This document shows, piece after piece, positions 24,245 through 30,984 of a DNA stretch of 64,000 nucleotides (position 1 is the first letter of the stretch; each line of letters starts with the position of its first letter). Origin of the DNA: JAMLJG01 sp035327585 (GTDB taxonomy: Bacteria; Verrucomicrobiota; Kiritimatiellia; CAIVKH01); assembly GCA_035327585.1 (NCBI GenBank), contig DAOLDD010000016.1, positions 7,514-71,513 of the forward strand. Direction: 5' to 3'. The notes under the pieces were generated by a model. The model was not told the DNA's origin. It made no database searches and saw nothing but the letters and a program-made list of their open reading frames with translations. A program made the position numbers and the translations under genes.

Positions 24245-26512
24245 TTATTTCTCCGGGGTCGTGGTTTTGGGCGCGGTGGGCGCGGCCGCGAGGGCCGCCG
24301 GCGCGGCGGGTTTCGCCGCAACCACCGGCGGCGTCTTCCGCCGCAGGTACACCGCGGCCAGCGGCGGCAGCGCAAACGTGATCGAGTGTTCGTGGTTGTG
24401 CCAGGGCTTCGCCTCGCTCGCCATGCGCGCGCCGCGGCCCACGTCGCTTCCGCCGAATTCCGCGTGGTCGCTGTTCAGCACCATTTCATATTCGCCCGGC
24501 TCGGGCACTCCGAGGCGGTACACGTTGCGGACGACCGGCGTGAAGTTGAACACGCACAGCACCGCGTCGCCCGGCTTCGCGCTCTTGCGCTGGAACGAGA
24601 GGATGCTGTTGTCGTGGTCGTGCAGGTCGATCCACTCGAACCCTTCCCAACTGAAATCGATCTCGTGCAGCGGGGCCTGCGCGGCGTAGGCCTTGTTCAG
24701 CGCGCCGACGAAATCCTGCAGCTTGCGGTGCGAGTCGTATTGCAGCAGGTGCCAGTCCATGCTCTCCGCGTAGTTCCACTCGTTCCACTGGCCGAGCTCA
24801 ACGCCCATGAACAGCAGCTTCTTGCCGGGATGCGCGTACATGTAGGCGAGCAGCAGGCGCAGGTTCGCGAATTTCTGCCAGAGGTCGCCCGGCATCTTGT
24901 TCAGCATCGAACCCTTCCCGTGCACCACCTCGTCGTGCGAGAACGGCAGGATGAAGTTCTCATTGAATGCGTAGATCATCGAGAACGTCAGGCTGTGGTG
25001 GTGGAAGCGGCGATGGATGGGATCCTTTTCGATATACTGCAGCGTGTCGTGCATCCAGCCCATGTTCCACTTGAGGCCGAAGCCGAGTCCGCCGTCGTAC
25101 AGCGGGCGCGACACCTTGGGCCACGACGTCGATTCCTCGGCGAACGTCAGGATGCCGGGGAACTCCGCATGCACGACTTCGTTGAACTTCTTGATGAAGT
25201 CCACCGCCTCCAGGTTCTCACGGCCGCCGAACTGGTTCGGAATCCACTCGCCCGGGTTGCGCGAGTAATCGAGGTACAGCATGCTCGCCACCGCGTCCAC
25301 GCGGAGGCCGTCGATGTGGTAGACCTCCATCAGGAAAATCGCGTTGGACAGCAGGAACGAGCGCACTTCGTTGCGCCCGTAGTTGAAGATCAGCGTGCCC
25401 CAGTCGCGGTGCTCGCCCTTGCGCGGATCGGCGTGCTCGTAGAGGTGCGTGCCGTCGAAATACGCGAGGCCGTGCCCGTCCTTCGGGAAGTGCGCAGGCA
25501 CCCAGTCGAGAATCACGCCGATGCCCTCCTGGTGGCAGCGGTCCACCAGATACTTGAAGTCGTCCGGCGTGCCGTAGCGCGACGTGATCGAATAGTAGCC
25601 GATGGTCTGGTAGCCCCACGACCCGTCGAACGGGTGTTCCGACAGCGGCAGGAACTCGATGTGCGTGAAGCCGAGTTTCTTCACGTGCGGCAGCAGCGTG
25701 TCCGCCATCTCGCGGTACGTCAGCCAGCGGTTGCCCTGGTCCGTGACGCGCCGCCACGAGCCGGGATGCACCTCGTAGATGCTGACGGGTTTCTTGTGCC
25801 AGTCCGTCGACGTGCGGGACTCCATCCACTTCCGGTCGTTCCACTGGTACTGGTGATAGTCCCACACCACTGACGCCGTGCGCGGGCGCAGCTCGGAACA
25901 GAACGCGTAGGGGTCCGCCTTCTGCGCGAGGAAATCGTTCTCGCCCTTGATCTCGAATTTGTAGAGGTCGCCCGGCCGCAGCGCGGGGATGAACAGTTCC
26001 CACACGCCCGTGCCGCGATTCTGCATCGGGTGGTGCCGCCCGTCCCAGCGGTTGAAGTTGCCGATCACGCTCACGCGGATCGCGTTCGGCGCCCACACCG
26101 CGAAGTGCACGCCCTCCACGCCGTTCACCGTGATCGGGTGCGCGCCCATCTTCTCGTAGGTGCGGTAGTGCGTGCCCTCGCCGAAAAGGTACTGGTCAAA
26201 ATCCGTGATCTGCAGCGGGAAGCCGTACGGATCGTGCAGCTCCCACACATGCCCGTCGAAGCCCGTCATGCGCAGGCGATACGCACCCTTCTCCACGCCG
26301 TCGACGAACAACTCGAAGAGGCCGTCCTTGTGCGTCCGCTCCATTCGCGCCGGGGAACCGCCGCGCACGATGTCCACCTGCGCCGCGAACGGCTGGTAGG
26401 TGCGGATGATCTGCCGGCCGTCGTGTGTATGCAGCCCCAGCACATCGAACGGCGTCCCGTGCATCCCGTATACAATCGCTTTAACGGCGCCATCCGGCAG
26501 TGTGGACTTCAT
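24245..26512 (-). CDS. glgB: 1,4-alpha-glucan branching enzyme (GH13)
   Basis: It cuts and re-joins alpha-glucan to create alpha-1,6 branches. The 755-residue protein has an N-terminal CBM48-like domain (about 20-215, GVEGVHFAVWAPNAIRVSVI), then a GH13 barrel with GLRVDAVASMLYLD (catalytic Asp near 402), LTFAEESTSWP (catalytic Glu near 459) and LPFSHDEVVHGKGSM (His-Asp near 526). A C-terminal all-beta domain follows, with a low-complexity Ala/Pro tail (about 725-755) that is unusual for the family. The ATG at 26512 follows GAGGGG. It heads a probable glgB-unknown-glgA order on the minus strand. Confidence 0.93.
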   Translation of the reverse strand: MKSTLPDGAVKAIVYGMHGTPFDVLGLHTHDGRQIIRTYQPFAAQVDIVRGGSPARMERTHKDGLFELFVDGVEKGAYRLRMTGFDGHVWELHDPYGFPLQITDFDQYLFGEGTHYRTYEKMGAHPITVNGVEGVHFAVWAPNAIRVSVIGNFNRWDGRHHPMQNRGTGVWELFIPALRPGDLYKFEIKGENDFLAQKADPYAFCSELRPRTASVVWDYHQYQWNDRKWMESRTSTDWHKKPVSIYEVHPGSWRRVTDQGNRWLTYREMADTLLPHVKKLGFTHIEFLPLSEHPFDGSWGYQTIGYYSITSRYGTPDDFKYLVDRCHQEGIGVILDWVPAHFPKDGHGLAYFDGTHLYEHADPRKGEHRDWGTLIFNYGRNEVRSFLLSNAIFLMEVYHIDGLRVDAVASMLYLDYSRNPGEWIPNQFGGRENLEAVDFIKKFNEVVHAEFPGILTFAEESTSWPKVSRPLYDGGLGFGLKWNMGWMHDTLQYIEKDPIHRRFHHHSLTFSMIYAFNENFILPFSHDEVVHGKGSMLNKMPGDLWQKFANLRLLLAYMYAHPGKKLLFMGVELGQWNEWNYAESMDWHLLQYDSHRKLQDFVGALNKAYAAQAPLHEIDFSWEGFEWIDLHDHDNSILSFQRKSAKPGDAVLCVFNFTPVVRNVYRLGVPEPGEYEMVLNSDHAEFGGSDVGRGARMASEAKPWHNHEHSITFALPPLAAVYLRRKTPPVVAAKPAAPAALAAAPTAPKTTTPEK

Positions 26513-26550
26513 AGCTTCCCCTCTTCAAATTCGGGCATCAGGCCCAGATT

Positions 26551-26569
26551 GTCATAATGCATTTATGAC
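26551..26569. promoter_or_regulatory. Palindromic operator candidate upstream of glgB
   Basis: GTCATAATGCATTTATGAC is a 19-bp near-perfect palindrome (arms GTCATAA and TTATGAC, centre TGCAT). It lies 39 bp upstream of the glgB start codon and about 100 bp from the divergent DUF5672 gene. It is AT-rich in an otherwise GC-rich region, as expected for a dimeric regulator site or promoter region. No regulator is known. Confidence 0.45.
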
Positions 26570-26671
26570 CTGATTGTCACGAGGATAAAGGATTCGCGGG
26601 CAAAAGCACTTCGCTTTTCGGCGACGGGCGGTTAAAACATCCCTCCATTCGTCACCGGCATACACCGCTTT

Positions 26672-27559
26672 ATGAGCCCATCCCCCCCCGTCATCATCGC
26701 GGTGCCCGTATACCGGCCCACCCCGGACGCGGACGAGGAGCTCTCGCTGCGGCATCTGAAACACCACCTCGGCGACCACCCCATGGCGTGGGTTATGCCC
26801 GAGGGCCTGGACCTCACCTCCTACGAGCGGCTTCTGCCCGGCGCCCACCGTGTGTCGTTCCATCCCGATCACTTTCGCTCGCGGGCGGCATATAGCCGGC
26901 TGTTGCGCTCCGCCGAGTTCTACCGCGCGTTCGAGGGTTGCGAATTCCTGCTCATCCACCAGCTCGATTGCCTCGTCTTTTCGGACCAGCTCCAGCGCTG
27001 GGCCGGGATGCCGTATGACTACATCGGTGCGCCGTGGATCGCGCGAACCGGGAACGACGCCCGCTGGATCGCGGGCAATGGCGGATTTTCACTGCGCCGG
27101 ATCGACGCCCTGCTGCGCGTGCTCACCTCCCGCCGGTTCACCCGCACGCTGCCCCGACGCGCGATCGACCACCTCGCGCACATCGACCGGAAACACCACC
27201 TGCTGCCCAACGCCTGGCTGCGCCGATGCATCCCGCTGCCCGATGAAACGAATGTACCACCGTGCCGCTGGCACGGCGCGGAGTTGAATGAGGTGCGCCG
27301 GACGCTCTTCTGGAGCGTACAGGGCGGCCTGCGCGGCTATCTCGAACACAGCACGCTGCACGAGGATCTATTTTGGTCCCTCGTCGCCCCGCTGTTCGAC
27401 CCCGCCCTCCGCGTCGCCCCGCCCGACACAGCCGTGCGCTTCGCGTTCGAAATGGAACCCCGCTGGTGCTTCGCTCAAACCGGCGGCGAACTCCCCTTCG
27501 GCTGCCACGCCTGGCAAAAATACGACCGCGCCTTCTGGGAGCCGTTCCTGCTGAAATAA
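26672..27559 (+). CDS. DUF5672 family protein (glycosyltransferase-like)
   Basis: The 295-residue protein matches the DUF5672 pattern: VIIAVPVYRP at the N-terminus, SAEFYRAFEGCEFLLIHQLDCLVFSD (about 80-110), the signature MPYDYIGAPWI (about 112-122) and GNGGFSLRRIDAL (about 133-145). C-terminal ARG/HEDLFWSL and CHAWQKYD segments complete it. DUF5672 proteins are often in polysaccharide loci and are thought to be GT-A-like glycosyltransferases; the Asp of the LDCLVF strand would be the metal-binding position. Cytoplasmic. It diverges from glgB and converges on a flavoprotein gene. The function is inferred from the family, not shown. Confidence 0.75.
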   Translation: MSPSPPVIIAVPVYRPTPDADEELSLRHLKHHLGDHPMAWVMPEGLDLTSYERLLPGAHRVSFHPDHFRSRAAYSRLLRSAEFYRAFEGCEFLLIHQLDCLVFSDQLQRWAGMPYDYIGAPWIARTGNDARWIAGNGGFSLRRIDALLRVLTSRRFTRTLPRRAIDHLAHIDRKHHLLPNAWLRRCIPLPDETNVPPCRWHGAELNEVRRTLFWSVQGGLRGYLEHSTLHEDLFWSLVAPLFDPALRVAPPDTAVRFAFEMEPRWCFAQTGGELPFGCHAWQKYDRAFWEPFLLK

Positions 27560-27560
27560 T

Positions 27561-27608
27561 TTTTACAGACGTTGAAAGTCCCGCAAAAAGTTTTTACAGA
27601 CGTTGAAA
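27561..27608. repeat. Paired TTACAGACGTTG element between convergent genes
   Basis: Two direct copies of TTTTACAGACGTTGAAA, with cores at 27563-27574 and 27594-27605 (31 bp apart), are joined by GTCCCGCAAAAAG. They fill the 50-bp gap between the stop codons of the DUF5672 gene and the flavoprotein gene. Same element as 20987-21054 and 61774-61825. Confidence 0.85.
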
Positions 27609-27609
27609 A

Positions 27610-28839
27610 TTATGACGCGCCGGCCATCGCATGACCGGCGATCCACCCGGTGGTCCAGGCGGCCTGGAAGTTGAAGCCGCCGGTGACGGCGTCGATGTCG
27701 AGCAGCTCGCCGGCGAAATGCAGGCCGGGGCAGAGCCGGCTCTCCATGGTCTTGAAATTCACCTCGCGCAACCGTACGCCGCCGCACGTCACGAACTCGT
27801 CCTTGTACATGCTCTTGCCAGTGACGGGCAGGCGGCACGCGACGACCTCGTCGAGCAGGCGTTGCGCGCTCGTCTTGCCGAGTTGGGCCCACTGCCGGTC
27901 GGGCGGAATCTCCGCGCGGCGGCACAGCCACTCCCACAGCCGGGTCGGCACGTCGAGCAACCCGCCACCCGCGACGACACGGCGCGGGTGCTCGCGCCGC
28001 ATACGCTCAATGCCGACGGGCAACGACTCGCGCGCGCCGCGTTGCCAGTTCACGCGCAGGTCGAATGCATAGTCACACTCCGCGAACGCGCGCGCACCCC
28101 ACGCGGACAGCTTTAACGCGGCCGGGCCGCTGACGCCCCAGTGCGTGATCAACAGCGGGCCTGACTGCGCCAGTCCCTGCGCGGGCGCAGCCACCTCCGC
28201 GTCGGACGCGGCGATTCCGGCGAGCGCGTGCAGGTCCCCGTCGTCGATGTTGAAGGTGAAAAGCGACGGTGCGGGCGGTTCGATTGTGTGGCCCACCGAG
28301 GCCGCGAGCCGATAGCCCGCCGTCGCCTTGTTGCCGCCCGTCGCGAGCAGCAACCGATCCGCATCCAGCGTCTCGCCCGTCGTGAGGTCGAGGTCGAACC
28401 CGCCCGCAGCGCGCGGCCGGATGGCGTGGAGGCCACGACCCGTATAGACGCGCACGCCTGCGCTGCGCGCGGCCTCACGCAGGCAGTTGACGATGCTGGA
28501 CGACGAGTCGCTGACCGGGAACATGCGCCCGTCGGGCTCGACCTTCAGCGGGACGCCGCGCGACTCGAACCACTGCACCGTATCGCGCGGCTGGAAGCGA
28601 TGGAACGGGCCGATGAGTTCGCGCGCACCGCGCGGATAGTTGCGGACGAGTTGGTCGACGTCGAAACAGTGGTGCGTGACGTTGCAGCGCCCGCCGCCGG
28701 AGATCGTCACCTTCGCGAGCAACTCGGGACTTTTCTCCAGCAGCACCACCTCCGCGCGCGGATCGGCCTCCGCCGCCGCAATCGCGCCAAAGAAGCCCGC
28801 CGCCCCGCCGCCCGCAACGACCAATCTCCTCCCGCTCAT
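27610..28839 (-). CDS. HI0933/YhiN-type FAD-dependent oxidoreductase
   Basis: The 409-residue flavoprotein starts SGRRLVVAGGGAAGFFGAIA, a dinucleotide-binding GxGxxG motif, followed by LLEKSPELLAKVTISGGGRCNVTH, the HI0933-family signature. A second Gly-rich strand (DRLLLATGGNKATAGY) and the C-terminal GGVRLREVNFKTMESRLCPGLHFAGELLDIDAVTGGFN (FAD-binding end) follow. Members include BaiN-like reductases; the substrate is not predictable. It ends against the paired repeat and convergent DUF5672 gene. A CACGAAAGACACGAAAGG repeat lies just upstream of its start. Confidence 0.88.
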   Translation of the reverse strand: MSGRRLVVAGGGAAGFFGAIAAAEADPRAEVVLLEKSPELLAKVTISGGGRCNVTHHCFDVDQLVRNYPRGARELIGPFHRFQPRDTVQWFESRGVPLKVEPDGRMFPVSDSSSSIVNCLREAARSAGVRVYTGRGLHAIRPRAAGGFDLDLTTGETLDADRLLLATGGNKATAGYRLAASVGHTIEPPAPSLFTFNIDDGDLHALAGIAASDAEVAAPAQGLAQSGPLLITHWGVSGPAALKLSAWGARAFAECDYAFDLRVNWQRGARESLPVGIERMRREHPRRVVAGGGLLDVPTRLWEWLCRRAEIPPDRQWAQLGKTSAQRLLDEVVACRLPVTGKSMYKDEFVTCGGVRLREVNFKTMESRLCPGLHFAGELLDIDAVTGGFNFQAAWTTGWIAGHAMAGAS

Positions 28840-28852
28840 GAGGAAGAGTTAA

Positions 28853-28882
28853 CCACGAAACACACGAAAGACACGAAAGGAT
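28853..28882. repeat. ACCACGAAACACACGAAAGACACGAAAGG direct repeat
   Basis: Direct 9-10 bp units (ACACGAAAG) recur three times in 30 bp between the flavoprotein start and the YlbF-like stop. The same kind of interspersed repeat is seen in many GC-rich bacterial genomes. No function is visible. Confidence 0.5.
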
Positions 28883-28931
28883 TTCCGCTCCCCCCCTTTG
28901 TCCCCTTGTGCCTCTGACCCTTTGTGCCTTC

Positions 28932-29351
28932 CTAATGACACCCGCAGGAGGGGCCGCAGCCGCCGCTGGAGAAATCGTCGTCGGTCGGCAAGCGGCCAAG
29001 CTCGAAGGTCTTGCGGACGTAGGCGCTGACGGTCGATTCAATTTTGTGCATCGCGCGCTGGGCGTCGATGAACCCCTGCGCGATGGGGTTGGACAGGAAC
29101 TCCGTCTCCTCGCGCTCGAACTGCGCGACTTCGAGGTCGGTGATCTGCTCGCCGTTCTCGTGCTTGCCGTGCAGCGTGTCCTGCAGGTCGCAGAGGCGCT
29201 GGTACTGCTGGCTCATTTTTTCATCCGCAAGGAACTGCTGGATGGTGCGCTTCATGTCCTGGTACGCGGGTTGGTCCAAAATGGTCTGGCACAACTCCTT
29301 GGTCTTGCGAATAAGCGGGGTTTCTTCCTGCTGGATCAGAATCGGTTTCAT
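28932..29351 (-). CDS. YlbF/YmcA-like protein with Cys-rich C-terminus
   Basis: The 139-residue protein begins MKPILIQQEETPLIRKTKEL and is helical throughout: KELCQTILDQPAYQDMKRTIQQFLADEKMSQQYQRL (about 17-52) and EREETEFLSNPIAQGFIDAQRAMHKIESTVSAYV (about 75-108). This matches the YlbF/YmcA (Com_YlbF) fold. The C-terminal tail GGCGPSCGCH holds three Cys, which may bind metal or an Fe-S cluster, as in the Fe-S-containing YlbF-YmcA complex. The ATG at 29351 follows GGAGG. In Bacillus, relatives assist RNase Y in RNA turnover; that role here is inference. Confidence 0.7.
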   Translation of the reverse strand: MKPILIQQEETPLIRKTKELCQTILDQPAYQDMKRTIQQFLADEKMSQQYQRLCDLQDTLHGKHENGEQITDLEVAQFEREETEFLSNPIAQGFIDAQRAMHKIESTVSAYVRKTFELGRLPTDDDFSSGGCGPSCGCH

Positions 29352-29532
29352 AGTCCTCCAAACGCGGAACGTAGCACACCGCGGCAAAAAAGCGAACGCG
29401 CTCATGCAATCAGGGTTTCCCCGATTGCGCAACCCGTTGTGAATGAAGAAGGTGCGGGCGGGGAAGAAGAGAGAGAGAGAAGAGGGGGAAGGACACGAGG
29501 GCACGAGAGAAGAATTTGGGCAGGAGGCGGGT

Positions 29533-30942
29533 ATGGAACTGCACATGAAATTGGCGCGGCGGTTTGGGTGGGCGATCGCGGGGTTCTTTTGCATCGGGCT
29601 CGCGGCGGCGCTGCTGCTGCGGTTGGAGTTGATCCGCCCGGCGGGCTGGCTGATGCAGTCCGACACGTTCGACAAGTTGTTCAGCATGCACGGCGTGCTG
29701 ATGGTGTATTTCGTCCTGCTGCCCGCCTTTCCGGCCCTGCTCGGGCTCACCACCCTGCCCCGCCTGCTCGGGCGTACGGGTTTTGTCATGCCACGTCTCA
29801 ACACGCTCGCCTGGTGGTGCTATGCGGCGGGCGGGGCACTCGTGCTGGGCGCCTTCACGCTCGGTGGACTTGATACGGGCTGGTCGTTCTCCGCCCCGTA
29901 CAGCTTCCTCACGCGACAGACCCCGGTGACGCTCGCCGCCCTGGGCGTCATTGGCGCCGCGCTCGCGAACCTGCTGCTCGCGGTGAACGGGGTGGCGACG
30001 GCGCATGCGCGCAAGACGACCGAGCCGTGGACCGCGGGTCCGCTCAGCGTGACGGGTCTCTACGCCGGCTCGCTGGCGACGCTCGTTTCCGCGCCGCTCA
30101 TGGTGCTGGCGATGACGCTGCTCCTGCTGGAGCGCCTGCTGGGCCTCCAGTTGTTTGACGCGGCGCGCGGCGGTGATCCGTCGATTTTCAACCAGCTCTT
30201 TTGGGTCGCGGCGACGCCCGCCCTCTACGCCGTGGTCCTGCCCGCGGCGGGGGCGATGAGCGACCTCATGGAGAGCGTCAGCGGCCGCGCGCTGCGTATG
30301 CGCCGGGCCGTCGCCTGGTCGCTGCCGGCCGTCGCCGTGCTCAGCGCTTTTCTTTGGGGCCGCCACCTGATGGCGGGCGCGGGTCCGGCCGAGGCGGGCG
30401 TGGCCGCGCTGCTCAGCCATTTGGTCGCGCTGCCGCTGGGACTCGTGGTGATGAGCTGGTTGATATCCGCGGCGCGGGGCGGCTGGACCGGCGAGGCGGC
30501 GGCCGGCCTCCTGCGCGGATTCGTCCTGCTGCTTGCCGTCGGCCTGCTCACCGGCCTGCCGCTGGCCTCGCCGGCGCTGAACCGGCACCTGCACGGCAGC
30601 GTCTTCGTCGTCGCGCACCTGCACGTGGTGCTGGTCGGCGGCGTACTCACCGCGCTGCTCGCGGTCCTCGTCCACCACTGGCCGCGCTGGACCGGACGCA
30701 TTCCGCGGGACACCCTGCTGCGCGCCGGAGCGGGCACGCTGGTCGCGGGCGTGATCCTGACCTTCGCGCCGCTGTTCCTGCTCGGCTATCAGGGCCTGCC
30801 GCGCCGCCACCATTTCTATCCGGACGAATTCATGCTCTTTCAAGTGCTCGCGGCCGGCGGCGCCACCATCCTCGTCACCGCCCTCGCCCTCCACGCCATC
30901 GCCCTGCTGACCGCGCGCCGCCCCGCCGAGACGGCAGCCTGA
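29533..30942 (+). CDS. Heme-copper oxidase subunit I homologue with degenerate copper-B site
   Basis: The 469-residue polytopic protein (about 12 hydrophobic segments) is clearly in the cytochrome c oxidase subunit I superfamily. The first heme-His segment is SMHGVLMVYFVLLPAFP (His53) and the C-terminal heme-His segment is VAHLHVVLVGG (His362, His364). The copper-B helix reads QLFWVAATPALYAVVLP where active oxidases have HLFWFFGHPEVY, so the copper His is Thr228 and the Glu is Ala230, while the cross-linked Tyr position (Tyr232) is kept. The His-His pair reads LWGRHLMAG (Arg277, His278). The start at 29533 has AGGAGG 5 nt upstream. No subunit II or III is encoded nearby. The superfamily is sure; oxidase activity is doubtful. 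Confidence 0.75.
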   Translation: MELHMKLARRFGWAIAGFFCIGLAAALLLRLELIRPAGWLMQSDTFDKLFSMHGVLMVYFVLLPAFPALLGLTTLPRLLGRTGFVMPRLNTLAWWCYAAGGALVLGAFTLGGLDTGWSFSAPYSFLTRQTPVTLAALGVIGAALANLLLAVNGVATAHARKTTEPWTAGPLSVTGLYAGSLATLVSAPLMVLAMTLLLLERLLGLQLFDAARGGDPSIFNQLFWVAATPALYAVVLPAAGAMSDLMESVSGRALRMRRAVAWSLPAVAVLSAFLWGRHLMAGAGPAEAGVAALLSHLVALPLGLVVMSWLISAARGGWTGEAAAGLLRGFVLLLAVGLLTGLPLASPALNRHLHGSVFVVAHLHVVLVGGVLTALLAVLVHHWPRWTGRIPRDTLLRAGAGTLVAGVILTFAPLFLLGYQGLPRRHHFYPDEFMLFQVLAAGGATILVTALALHAIALLTARRPAETAA

Positions 30943-30984
30943 CTGGCCAGAACGTTAAGAGCCGCCCGGCGAGCAGTTGCGAAG

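Noticed and set aside
29410..30894. 494-residue minus-strand frame opposite the oxidase homologue
   Set aside because: Gln/Arg/Glu-rich shadow frame; the plus strand encodes a membrane protein with heme motifs and a strong ribosome site.
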